Positions 33,754 to 42,009 of a stretch of DNA of 64,000 bases are shown here, piece by piece. The stretch spans positions 5,863,001 through 5,927,000 of the forward strand of contig NZ_CP015136.1 in NCBI RefSeq assembly GCF_001618865.1, written 5' to 3'. A model generated the notes under the pieces. That model was given only the letters and a program-made list of their open reading frames with translations. It did no database searches and had not been told where the DNA came from. A program made the position numbers and the translations under genes. Each line of letters starts with the position of its first letter. The first letter of the stretch is position 1. This DNA comes from Luteitalea pratensis (GTDB taxonomy: Bacteria > Acidobacteriota > Vicinamibacteria > Vicinamibacterales > Vicinamibacteraceae).

Positions 33754-35139
33754 ATGACCGGTCCGGCCGCGCCCGCTGTCGACGTCCAGGGACTCGACCG
33801 CGCGTTCGACATCTTCCCAAGCGACCAGGCTCGTGCGCGTCACGCACTGTGGTCGGCGGCCGCACGCCTGCCCGGGCTGGGAACGCGGGCACGGCAACGG
33901 CGCGACGCGATCGGCACCAGGACCTGGGCGCTCCGGGATGTGTCGTTCGCGGTGGGTCGGGGCGAGTCGGTCGGGTTCATCGGCGCCAACGGATCCGGCA
34001 AGTCCACGCTCCTGCATGTGCTGTGCGGAACGCTGGCGCCGTCGGGCGGGCTGGTCCGGACGTCTGGGCGCATCGGCGCGCTCCTCGAACTCGGCACCGG
34101 CTTTGCGGCCGACCTGACCGGACGCGAGAACGTGCGGCTCAGCGGGCTGCTGCATGGTCTCGACGAGGCCACGGTCGCCTCTCGCGAGGACGCCATCGCC
34201 GCGTTTGCCGACATCGGCGCCTATCTCGATCAACCGGTCCGCACCTACTCGAGCGGCATGTACGTGCGCCTGGCCTTCGCGGTGATGGCTCACGTCGATG
34301 CCGACGTGATGATCGTCGACGAGGCGCTGGCAGTGGGTGACATCCGTTTCGTGCAGAAATGCCTGGCACACCTCGAGCGCTTCCGGGCCGCCGGCGGCAC
34401 CCTCCTGTTCGTCAGCCACGATCTTCCGGCCGTGCAGCGCCTCTGCCAGCGGGTCATCTGGCTCGATCGGGGTCGGCTTCGCATGGATGGCCCCCCGCGT
34501 GATGTCACCGAGGCGTACTTCGATTCGATGATCGGTGCTCCGTCGCCGGGAAGCGGGAGTCGGGAGTCGGGAGTCGGGAGTCGGGAAGCGGGAGTCGGGA
34601 GTCGGCCAGAAGACCTCACGGCGGGCCCTGAAACGCCGCAGGCTGCCGCCCGCGCGGCATCAGCGGGCGACGACGGCGCAGAGCATGGGGGCACTTTGGG
34701 CAAGGCGCGCATCGCCGACGTTCGCCTTGTGGACGACACCGGCAGCCTCGTCGCGTCCGTGCGTGGCGGCGAGCGCCTGACGCTGTTTGTCGAAGCGGCC
34801 GGAGTCGGCTGGCTTCGGCAGCCTGTCGTCGGCTTCTACGTGAAGGACCGGCTCGGCCAGCAGCTGTTCGGCGAGAACACGCTGGCAGCGGTCACCGCGG
34901 CACCGAGGCACGCCGACACCCTCGTGGCGCGCTTCCGCTTCGTGATGCCGCGACTCTTCCCGGGCGAATACCTCGTCGCGGTGGCAATCGCCGACGGCAC
35001 GCAGGCGGACCACGTGCACCACGAGTGGCGTCACGAGGCCTGGCACTTCACGTCCGCGTGGCCAGGCGGGGCGACGGGCATGGTGGGCATCGACGTCGAC
35101 GCGTCGTGGGTCATCGCATACGACACGACGGACCGCTAA
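33754..35139 (+). CDS. wzt: ABC transporter ATP-binding protein with glycan-binding C-terminal domain (Wzt)
   Basis: Start set at ATG 33,754 (MTGPAAPAVDVQGL), giving 461 residues. Walker A is GANGSGKSTLL, the signature loop YSSGMYVRLAF, Walker B MIVDEALAVGD, and the H-loop SHDLP. From ~residue 320 a C-terminal beta-rich domain of the Wzt type (GKARIADVRLVDDTGS to HFTSAW) should recognise the glycan end before export. Its permease partner is not adjacent; the best candidate is the Wzm-like protein at 45,277. The linker (~residues 265-284) is encoded by a heptamer DNA repeat. Last codons overlap the convergent methyltransferase gene by 4 bases. Confidence 0.9.
   Translation: MTGPAAPAVDVQGLDRAFDIFPSDQARARHALWSAAARLPGLGTRARQRRDAIGTRTWALRDVSFAVGRGESVGFIGANGSGKSTLLHVLCGTLAPSGGLVRTSGRIGALLELGTGFAADLTGRENVRLSGLLHGLDEATVASREDAIAAFADIGAYLDQPVRTYSSGMYVRLAFAVMAHVDADVMIVDEALAVGDIRFVQKCLAHLERFRAAGGTLLFVSHDLPAVQRLCQRVIWLDRGRLRMDGPPRDVTEAYFDSMIGAPSPGSGSRESGVGSREAGVGSRPEDLTAGPETPQAAARAASAGDDGAEHGGTLGKARIADVRLVDDTGSLVASVRGGERLTLFVEAAGVGWLRQPVVGFYVKDRLGQQLFGENTLAAVTAAPRHADTLVARFRFVMPRLFPGEYLVAVAIADGTQADHVHHEWRHEAWHFTSAWPGGATGMVGIDVDASWVIAYDTTDR
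34548..34605. repeat. Intragenic heptamer array inside wzt
   Basis: Consecutive heptamers of the form CGGGAGT, with CGGGAAG variants, fill 34,548-34,605 in the wzt linker. Related GGGAATCGGGATTCGGGAG tracts occur near 50,738-50,763. The reading frame survives, encoding a Gly/Ser/Arg/Glu-rich linker, so the array is a tolerated, possibly length-variable insertion. Confidence 0.85.
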
Positions 35140-36866
35140 CGGTTGGCGCCAGCCAGGCGCCGCGCGACAGCACGGAGAGCACCACGCAACCGCGGCGTGC
35201 GGCGCGCGATCCCATCCAGCCGCGCCAGCGCCCTGATGGCAAGGGCCTGCTGCAATCGACGGAACTCCGCGGCCTCGCCGGCCAGGACAGCGGCCGACGC
35301 CGGCGTCGGAGCCACCACCCTGTACTCGTCGAGGTCGGCGAGCACCCGCGCTTCGCCACCGCGGGCGGCGATCTCCGGGACCTGGGCGGCCAGCGCCGCG
35401 GCGAACTCGCGCTGCACCGCCACGTCGCGCAGCAGCACCACGGCCGTCTCGTGCGCCTGCCGCAGTTCCGCCATCCGCTCGCCCAGCTGCCGGCAGAGCA
35501 TGTCGCGATCCGCAGCCAGGTCGGCCAGGCGCGCAGCCATCTGCTCGCGCCCCTCTTCACGCAGGTTCTCGAGCGCGTGCAACGCGTCGCGCGCCACCTC
35601 CACCTCACGCTCCAGGCGTTCGCGTTGGGCACGCAGGCCACGCTCGCGTGCATCGAAGTGCTCGCCCAGCTCACGTGCCTGTGATTCGAGTCGTGCGCCA
35701 GCCTCGAGCCGCAGCGCCTCGAGTTGCGTGCGCAGGTCACGTTGCTGCGTCTCGAGTTGGGCGCCCAGCTCACGCTCCCGCGTTTCGAGTCGTGTGCTCA
35801 GATCGCGCTCGCGTGCGTCGAACTGCGCGCCCAGCTCGTGTGCCTGTGATTCGAGTCGTGCACCAGACTCGAGCCGCAGCGCCTCGAGTTGCTCCCTCGA
35901 CGCGCGTTCCTGGCCGGCGAGGCGCACGTCGTGCTCCAGCGCCTGCGCCTGCAACTGCGCGCCCAGCTCGCGCCCCTGGGCTTCGAATCGTGTGCCGAGA
36001 TCGCGGACCTGCGTCTCGAGATGCACCACGTACTCGCCGACGCGACGCAACTCGCTGGTCGCGGCGTCGAGGCGTGCGGTGCCGTCGGCCTCGGTGCGGA
36101 TGGCGTGGTCCTCGAGGGCGCGGTATGTGCTCTCGACATTCCGCAGGCGGCTGACGACCGCCTGAAGGAGCCCGCCACCGGGCGGCGATCCCGCTCCGGG
36201 CACGGCGACGACGAAGAACTGGTAGACGCGCGAGAGCGGATCGGCAGCGATCATCTCGATGACACTTGCCGGGACGTCCTCGGACGACATCGGCAATTCC
36301 GTTTCCGTGACCATCTTCTCGATCGTCAGCACGTCGAGCGCGTGCAGGCCCGCCCCCGTCAGGAGCAGGTCCAGCTGCGACCGATCGAAGAAATGCAGGT
36401 GCGTCCGATCGAGCAGCCCGGTGTCGGTACGCGGGAAGCGCCCGTGCAGGAGCGAGAGGCGCACGGCGGCGTGCGCGACGTTGGGCAGGGAAATCAGCAG
36501 TCGTCCACCCGGCGCGAGCCACGACCGTACGCGGGCCAGCAGCGCCGCCGGGTCGACGAGATGCTCGAGGACGTCGAGCAGCAGGATCACGTCGAACTCG
36601 CGGCGCGGCAGGTCGTCCTCGTCGAGCGCGTCGAGATCGGCCCGCACGAACGGGATGCCGTGTGCCGCGAGCGCCTGCACGCCGGCGGCATCGCGTTCCA
36701 CCGCGGTCACGGCGCACCCGCGCGACTGGAGGACGCGGGCGACAGAACCGTCGGCGGCGCCCAGATCCAGCACCCGGCTGCCCGGCGGCACTGCGAGCAC
36801 GGCGAAGGTGTGAGCGTTGTTCAGATCGGCGAGATCGACCTCGCGGCTATACCGGATGACGGACAT
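35136..36866 (-). CDS. SAM methyltransferase fused to a long coiled coil
   Basis: Start set at ATG 36,866 (MSVIRYSREVDLADLNNAHT), giving 576 residues. Residues ~25-180 are a methyltransferase domain: VLDLGAADGSVARVLQ (motif I), VTAVERDAAGVQALA, ILLLDVLEHLVDPAALL and LAPGGRLLISLPNVAH. From ~residue 240 to 520 lies an almost unbroken coiled coil rich in Glu, Arg, Ala, Leu and Gln. A 30-residue block (LEALRLESGARLESQAHELG onward) occurs twice with few changes. WbdD-type O-antigen caps use exactly such a domain-plus-coiled-coil build to set chain length, next to Wzt; this gene is convergent with wzt here. That role is inferred. Confidence 0.75.
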   Translation of the reverse strand: MSVIRYSREVDLADLNNAHTFAVLAVPPGSRVLDLGAADGSVARVLQSRGCAVTAVERDAAGVQALAAHGIPFVRADLDALDEDDLPRREFDVILLLDVLEHLVDPAALLARVRSWLAPGGRLLISLPNVAHAAVRLSLLHGRFPRTDTGLLDRTHLHFFDRSQLDLLLTGAGLHALDVLTIEKMVTETELPMSSEDVPASVIEMIAADPLSRVYQFFVVAVPGAGSPPGGGLLQAVVSRLRNVESTYRALEDHAIRTEADGTARLDAATSELRRVGEYVVHLETQVRDLGTRFEAQGRELGAQLQAQALEHDVRLAGQERASREQLEALRLESGARLESQAHELGAQFDARERDLSTRLETRERELGAQLETQQRDLRTQLEALRLEAGARLESQARELGEHFDARERGLRAQRERLEREVEVARDALHALENLREEGREQMAARLADLAADRDMLCRQLGERMAELRQAHETAVVLLRDVAVQREFAAALAAQVPEIAARGGEARVLADLDEYRVVAPTPASAAVLAGEAAEFRRLQQALAIRALARLDGIARRTPRLRGALRAVARRLAGANR

Positions 36867-38808
36867 CGGCGCCCTCCATCGTCGTGTCCACGAGCCAGGC
36901 AGCCCAGTCCGTGGAGGTCGGCACACCCGCCATCGCGCGATCGATGGCCGCACGATGTGCGCGCCAGGTATCGACGTCGCGCAATCGCGCGACGACCGCC
37001 GCCGCAAAGGCGACCGCATCGTCGTGCACCGCAATGACTTCACCCTGCAGGCCCTCGAGACCCTCGGCGCCAACGGTAGTCGCGACCACCGGCACGCCGT
37101 ACTGCAAGGCCTCGACGGTCTTGAGCTTGACGCCTGCGCCGAACCGCAGTGGCGCGATTGCCACCCGCACGCGGCGGTAGAAGTCCGCCAAATCCGGGAC
37201 GAAGCCCTCCGCATGCAGGTGCATGCCCTCGAACCGATCCAGCGGCGCGGGCAACGAACCGGTCACGCGCACACGCGCCCACGGCACCTCGGCGACGACC
37301 AGCGGCAACACCTCCGTGACGAACCACTCGAGCGCGTCGCCATTGGGGGAACTCGCGCCGGCCAGCCAGCCGGCGACGAAGGCGATGTCGGCGCGTCCGG
37401 CCAGCGAGGCCTCGGTCGGCGCGGCACGACACAGCCATGGTGTCATCACCCGCACGCGCCGTGCGCCATGGGCTTCGAAGAACGCGGCTTCGTCGCGGGA
37501 CACGCAGACGATCTCGTCGGCGCAGCCGGCAATCGCGATCTCCGCCTCGAGCCACGCCGCCGCCTGCGTCCTCAGCAAGGACGCCGTGGCGTCGTCGTCA
37601 GCGAGGCCAGCCTGCCGCAGCAGTCGGCGGTGATAGAGGGCCTCGGCGTCGTACACCAGCCGCGGCCGCCGCTCCGGCGGGAGTCGTTCGAAGAGGGTGC
37701 ATGCGCGGCGTGCGTTGTTGGGGCGCGACACGATGACGACGTCGCTGGCGCCGACCTCGCGCTCGAAAGCCTCGTCACCACCGTCCACCACGGCGATCCC
37801 GGCGCCAGCCAGGGACGGCACGAACCTGGCCTCGAGTTCGGTTGGCAGGACGCGCACGCGCGCGCCACAGTCAGCCAGCCCGTGCAGCATGTCGGCCATC
37901 CGATCGAAACCGGAGCCGATCCCATGGCTCGGCACCCGATCGTCGACCACGAGCACGCGAGGCCCCGTCCCCTCGAGGCGCGCCACCGCAGCCGCCTCGG
38001 CCAACGGCACATGGGCAGCCTCGGTCGGCGCCGCCACGCGCGACTCCAGCAATGCCCCGCGCTGCAAGACCAGTCGCTGGTGATGGCGGGCAAACAGGAA
38101 CTGCTTGAAGTGTGACGAGGAGCTTGCCGACTCGGCGTGGATCACCTCGCTGCGCGGGTCCACCCAGACCTCCAGGCCGACGAGATCCAGCGCCAGGCAG
38201 AAGTCGACGTCCTCGTAGTACGCGGGATGGTACTGCTCGTCGAAGCCGCCGACGGCATCCCAGGCCTCGCGGCGCACCAGCAGCGCACACGCCGAACAGT
38301 AGTCGACGCGACGACGCCAGCGCCACGCGAGCGAGGCCCGCGACGTGCCGCGGCCAAACGGGCGAGTGGTGCCGTCCCGCCAGATGATCGAACCGACTTC
38401 CTGGACGAGCCCGTCACCGCCGATCACCCGCGGCCCGACCGCCCCGGCCCGTGGGCGCTCCGCCATGGTCTGGAGCAATGGCTCGAGCCATCCCGGCGAG
38501 ACGAGGACGTCGTCATTCAGGAAGGCGATGAATGGTGCGACGCTGCTTCGCACGCCGAGATGACAGCCACCGGCAAAACCGCGATTGGTCGGACTGTCCA
38601 CGATTCGCACCCCACTGGCGGCGTGCGCCACGTCGCGGACCGCGGTGTCGGCGCCGTTGAGGACAACGATGACGTCGGGCGGGGTGGGGCTGTCGGCGTG
38701 GGCGTGCCGGAGGGCGCCGAGACAGGCCGCAAGATGCGCGGCCTGCGAGACCGTCGGAATGATCACGCTCACCTCCGGGGCGCAATCCTGCGGACGGTCT
38801 GAGTTCAT
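36847..38808 (-). CDS. Two-domain glycosyltransferase (GT2 N-terminal, GT4 C-terminal)
   Basis: A 653-residue protein from ATG 38,808; an ATG at 38,826 would add six residues. Residues ~10-260 are a rhamnosyltransferase-like GT2 domain: VSVIIPTVSQAAHL, DSPTNRGFAGGCHLG, FIAFLNDDVLVSPGWLEPLL (D-D-x metal site) and CALLVRREAWDAVGGFDEQY. Residues ~290-640 form a GT-B domain with GSGFDRMADMLHGLADCG and a donor-binding stretch RFGAGVKLKTVEALQYGVPV. Such fusions add two sugars, or act as a polymerising transferase. The gene overlaps the methyltransferase/coiled-coil gene by 20 bases, so both are made together. Confidence 0.82.
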   Translation of the reverse strand: MNSDRPQDCAPEVSVIIPTVSQAAHLAACLGALRHAHADSPTPPDVIVVLNGADTAVRDVAHAASGVRIVDSPTNRGFAGGCHLGVRSSVAPFIAFLNDDVLVSPGWLEPLLQTMAERPRAGAVGPRVIGGDGLVQEVGSIIWRDGTTRPFGRGTSRASLAWRWRRRVDYCSACALLVRREAWDAVGGFDEQYHPAYYEDVDFCLALDLVGLEVWVDPRSEVIHAESASSSSHFKQFLFARHHQRLVLQRGALLESRVAAPTEAAHVPLAEAAAVARLEGTGPRVLVVDDRVPSHGIGSGFDRMADMLHGLADCGARVRVLPTELEARFVPSLAGAGIAVVDGGDEAFEREVGASDVVIVSRPNNARRACTLFERLPPERRPRLVYDAEALYHRRLLRQAGLADDDATASLLRTQAAAWLEAEIAIAGCADEIVCVSRDEAAFFEAHGARRVRVMTPWLCRAAPTEASLAGRADIAFVAGWLAGASSPNGDALEWFVTEVLPLVVAEVPWARVRVTGSLPAPLDRFEGMHLHAEGFVPDLADFYRRVRVAIAPLRFGAGVKLKTVEALQYGVPVVATTVGAEGLEGLQGEVIAVHDDAVAFAAAVVARLRDVDTWRAHRAAIDRAMAGVPTSTDWAAWLVDTTMEGADVRHPV

Positions 38809-38856
38809 GCTTGCGCATGCTACCATCCGCGGCGCGCACGCGAGGGGGCGTCGCCC

Positions 38857-39315
38857 GTGATGCCGCGCCGCTTCCTGTGTCTCGTCATCGTGATCATCGG
38901 CAGCCAGGCCTGGCCGCTCTCCCTCCTGTGGCCGGCGTTGCCCGGCAGTGAAGCTGGCCGTTCACCAAGCAGTGATGTCCTGATGCAGGCGCTGCCGCTG
39001 CCCGACGCCGCGCAGCGCATCGACGCACTCGATCACGCGCTGCCCCTGTCACCAGGCGTCGTCGTCGGCCACGCGCCAGGCGATCAACTCGCCAGCGCCT
39101 ATTTCGTGCTGTCCATGCGGCTCTGGCCTCGTCGCGTGAGTTACGTCGCCTGCGAGCCCTCGCCGCACCTGGAACAGTTCCGGTCGCCACACCCCATGCC
39201 CGGGCTCACCTGGCGCATCGACCTGTTTCCGGCAGTCGCCACGCCGTTGCGCGCCAGCGCCTCGCCCCCACCCCAGGACGTCGCGGCACTCTGCGCCGCG
39301 ACGCCGCCGCCGTGA
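38857..39315 (+). CDS. Small hypothetical exported or membrane-anchored protein
   Basis: A 152-residue unrecognised protein; GTG at 38,857 is followed at once by an ATG at 38,860, and GAGGGGGCG precedes it. Residues ~5-30 (RFLCLVIVIIGSQAWPLSLL) form a signal peptide or anchor. The rest carries several prolines and two Cys residues (YVACEPSP; LCAATPPP). Its stop overlaps the GTG of the next gene, a GT-C-like membrane protein, so it may be an accessory subunit of that transferase. No function can be assigned. Confidence 0.55.
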   Translation: MMPRRFLCLVIVIIGSQAWPLSLLWPALPGSEAGRSPSSDVLMQALPLPDAAQRIDALDHALPLSPGVVVGHAPGDQLASAYFVLSMRLWPRRVSYVACEPSPHLEQFRSPHPMPGLTWRIDLFPAVATPLRASASPPPQDVAALCAATPPP

Positions 39316-40613
39316 CCGGACGGGTACTCGCCGCGATTGCCGTGAGCTGGGCGGCCGGGGGTGGCGTGGTGGCGCTCGCCTGGCCCCGCTCTCACTCGCT
39401 GCCGTGGGTCGCATGGCTGGCGCTGGCCGGCCTGGTTGGTCCGTTCACCGTCGGCGCCGCGCTGTTAATCGCAGGGAACGCCGGTGTGACGGCGCATCTC
39501 TCGGTGCCGTGTATCGCCGGACTCGCCCTCGGCGGCTTCGCCTGGGGCTCGAGGCGACGGTGGAAACAGTTACCGGTGGCCGCGCGGACACCGGCGCTGG
39601 TGATGGTGACGCTCGTCCTGGCGATCGGCTGGAGCGCCTGGATCGCCGGACGCACGCACCTCGGGTGGGACGGCACGGTCGTGTGGTACCAGAAGGCGCG
39701 CATCCTCGCGGCGGGTTCGGGGACCATGCCGACGACGACCCTCGCCGACCCGACACGCTCATGGACCGCGCCCGACTACCCGCTGCACGTGCCGCTGGCG
39801 ATGGCATGGGTGCGGTTGTGGCAGCCGGTCGAGGACGAGCGGGCGATGAAGGCGCTGCCCGCCGCATGGTGCGCGGCGATCCTGCTGCTGGTGGCGGCCG
39901 CGGTCCTCGAGCGGTCCGGATCGGCCTCGTGGACGGTGGCCGCCGTGATGGTGATCGCGTCCGCGCCCCGCCTCCTGATCGGCGAGGGCAGTTTCACGAG
40001 CGGCTACGGTGACGGTCCCGTCGCCGGGTTGCTGGCGGCCCTGATATGGCTGCTGTGGCGCAGCGACCACGCCGCGGCACGCGCGTGGTGGCCGCTGCTC
40101 GCGATCGTCGCCGCGGCGCTTGCGGCGACCAAGCAGGAGGGATCGGTGGCCGTCCTGGGTGCGGCCGTCGTGTGTGCGCGGTATGGGCGTGAGTGGCGCC
40201 GGATCTGTTTTGCCGGCCCCGCGCTGGCACTTGCCCTCGGTTGGCAGGCATGGACCATCGGCGCAGGCGCGTCGAGTGGGATGGCCTACGAGTGGCACGG
40301 CGTCGCCACGTCGGTGGCACGGCTCCGGCCGATCGTGACCGCTTACTTGTCCGAGTTTGCCAATATCCGCACCTGGGGAGTTTTATGGCCGAGCTTGACT
40401 CTCCTGGCGGTCCTCCAGCGACGTACCCTGCCTGGTCCAGAAACGGGGATCGTGCTCACCGTCTCGGCTGTAAGTGCTTTGGCCTTTGTAGGTTCCGACT
40501 GGCCAGACGTGAGCATGCACCTAAATGTCACTGTCCCGCGTCTAACTGGTGCGATTGTACCTTCGATAGTAGTCGCCTGTTTCGGCGCCGGTAGTTCGCA
40601 AAAACAGAACTAA
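39312..40613 (+). CDS. Multi-spanning membrane protein, GT-C glycosyltransferase-like
   Basis: A 433-residue membrane protein with about ten hydrophobic helices; GTG start overlapping the preceding stop. After helix 3 the loop THLGWDGTVVWYQKARILAA has the Asp/Trp pattern of lipid-sugar-dependent GT-C enzymes, and further on come EDERAMKALPAAWCAA and TKQEGSVAVLGAAVV. No signature is strong enough to name a family. The last ~250 bases (from ~40,370) are noticeably less GC-rich than the rest, which may mean the 3' end is less constrained or was acquired separately. Paired with the small protein encoded just upstream. Confidence 0.6.
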   Translation: MTGRVLAAIAVSWAAGGGVVALAWPRSHSLPWVAWLALAGLVGPFTVGAALLIAGNAGVTAHLSVPCIAGLALGGFAWGSRRRWKQLPVAARTPALVMVTLVLAIGWSAWIAGRTHLGWDGTVVWYQKARILAAGSGTMPTTTLADPTRSWTAPDYPLHVPLAMAWVRLWQPVEDERAMKALPAAWCAAILLLVAAAVLERSGSASWTVAAVMVIASAPRLLIGEGSFTSGYGDGPVAGLLAALIWLLWRSDHAAARAWWPLLAIVAAALAATKQEGSVAVLGAAVVCARYGREWRRICFAGPALALALGWQAWTIGAGASSGMAYEWHGVATSVARLRPIVTAYLSEFANIRTWGVLWPSLTLLAVLQRRTLPGPETGIVLTVSAVSALAFVGSDWPDVSMHLNVTVPRLTGAIVPSIVVACFGAGSSQKQN

Positions 40614-40643
40614 AGTCGCCAATAACACTGACTATCGGCCTTG

Positions 40644-40665
40644 GATCGCGAACCGCTCCGCGATC
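40644..40665 (+). terminator. Hairpin after the GT-C-like gene
   Basis: Perfect 7-base arms GATCGCG (40,644-40,650) and CGCGATC (40,659-40,665) with an 8-base loop, 31 bases past the stop at 40,613. No T-run follows, so termination strength is uncertain; it would separate the upstream pair from the sigma-54-driven gene. Confidence 0.35.
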
Positions 40666-40749
40666 TGGCGCTCTCGCGGGGCATCGTTTCCCTTGGTTTG
40701 TGGCGCGACCACTGCGATTCCGGGCAGACGTCGGCTCTTTCCGTTGAGG

Positions 40750-40765
40750 TGGCACCGTGGTTGCA
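40750..40765 (+). promoter_or_regulatory. Sigma-54 (RpoN) promoter of the PEP-CTERM gene
   Basis: TGGCAC (40,750-40,755), five bases CGTGG, then TTGCA (40,761-40,765) matches the -24/-12 consensus TGGCAC-N5-TTGC fully. Transcription would start near 40,776, about 26 bases before the ATG at 40,802. Sigma-54 control of PEP-CTERM genes through PrsK/PrsR is known in other bacteria, which makes this match more credible. An enhancer site for the activator was not identified. Confidence 0.75.
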
Positions 40766-40801
40766 ATGACTAGGATGGCGCCCCCCCGGGCCATAAAGTC
40801 C

Positions 40802-41836
40802 ATGACCAAACATTTTGCGTTTCTTGTTGCAGCCGCCCTTACGGTCAGCCTTCCCGGCACCGCAAGCGCAGGCAGCGTCGCCTTGTTCCCCGACCTTGCT
40901 TTCAGGCAGGTGGCCGCAGGCTCCTCCAACGGTGCCGGAGGTGCAGGCTTCTGGGACAACAGGTCCTACGACAGCTGGACGCAGGGCAACGGCATCGCCA
41001 GTCCGTGTACGGCGGGCGCAATCATTTTCGGCGGCGGGTGCGACTGGAGGGGCTTCTCGGCGCCGGTCGGGGGCAACCCGTACCAGCAACTGACCAACCC
41101 GATCCAGGCCAACGCCGGGAACATGCGGTATCTGGGCACGAGCGACGGCAGCATCCCGGACAACTTCTACTTCACTTCAGTTGGGCCCTGGGCGCTGGAC
41201 TTCTCGGTGCTGTTCCAGTTGTCGGCGTGGGACAACACCGTGGAATTCGGCTGGTACGAGGCCGGTAACCCCAACAACCGCACGAGCCTGTTGCCCAAGG
41301 CCGGGCGGCCATCGGGCCCCTACAGTGCCAACGACGGCAGCATCATGGCGGACGGCACGGTTTCAGCCCTCATCCCGCCCGATTTCGGCTTGTATTACCG
41401 GAACACGCGGTACGGCGATACCCCGGGCAAGGAAATCCTGTTCTTCACCGAGTCCCGGTTCAATCGCGTCGGCGGCTACTTCTCCTACTTCACCGACCCG
41501 ACATCTGGCCTCGACCTCCTGAGCTTTCTGCGGGAAAACCTCGACGACGAACTCGAATTCGCCGATTTCTTCAACGCCATCAGGCGGCAGCAATTCGCAT
41601 TGTTCGCCGACGGGAGCGGCCGCTACTGGCTCGGGCTGGAGGATCAGCTGGGCAGCATCACGAATGCCTTCTGCTCGAACCGCGGACTGCAGCCCTGCTC
41701 CGACTACGACTACAACGACCTGATCCTGAGCTTCAAGGCGCCTGACGACCCAACCGACGTGCCGGAACCGGCGACGCTGACGCTCCTGGGCGCCGGTCTC
41801 CTCGCCGCGTCCTGGGCGCGGCGCCGGGCCCGCTAG
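40802..41836 (+). CDS. Exported PEP-CTERM sorting-domain protein
   Basis: A 344-residue protein from ATG 40,802 (MTKHFAFLVAAALTVSLPGT); upstream in-frame ATGs lie within the sigma-54 promoter region. A signal peptide ends near AGTASA. The mature part contains DYDYNDLILSFKAPDD, a DUF4114-like segment. The C-terminus VPEPATLTLLGAGLLAASWA followed by RRRAR is a textbook PEP-CTERM tripartite tail (PEP motif, hydrophobic helix, basic end), which exosortase recognises for processing and surface or matrix delivery. No exosortase gene is seen in the window. Such proteins usually work with exopolysaccharide, consistent with the surrounding glycan locus. Confidence 0.88.
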   Translation: MTKHFAFLVAAALTVSLPGTASAGSVALFPDLAFRQVAAGSSNGAGGAGFWDNRSYDSWTQGNGIASPCTAGAIIFGGGCDWRGFSAPVGGNPYQQLTNPIQANAGNMRYLGTSDGSIPDNFYFTSVGPWALDFSVLFQLSAWDNTVEFGWYEAGNPNNRTSLLPKAGRPSGPYSANDGSIMADGTVSALIPPDFGLYYRNTRYGDTPGKEILFFTESRFNRVGGYFSYFTDPTSGLDLLSFLRENLDDELEFADFFNAIRRQQFALFADGSGRYWLGLEDQLGSITNAFCSNRGLQPCSDYDYNDLILSFKAPDDPTDVPEPATLTLLGAGLLAASWARRRAR

Positions 41837-41913
41837 CCAGGACAAGGAACGGCGGCCTGCGGCTCCCCCGCGCTGGCCGCCTTGCAGTACCGGCCGCGTC
41901 GGCGACCGTTCGT

Positions 41914-41953
41914 CGGCACCAGTGACCTCCCGTCGTTGGTGCCGATTTCATTT
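41914..41953 (+). terminator. Rho-independent terminator after the PEP-CTERM gene
   Basis: Arms CGGCACCA (41,914-41,921) and TGGTGCCG (41,937-41,944) around a 15-base loop, followed by ATTTCATTT. The T-rich tail stands out in this GC-rich DNA. It lies 78 bases past the stop at 41,836. Confidence 0.55.
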
Positions 41954-42009
41954 GTCTGCGGGCCACAGGCTGTCGCGGCGCGGCTGAGGGCCTTGCGCCC
42001 GTCGTCGGC

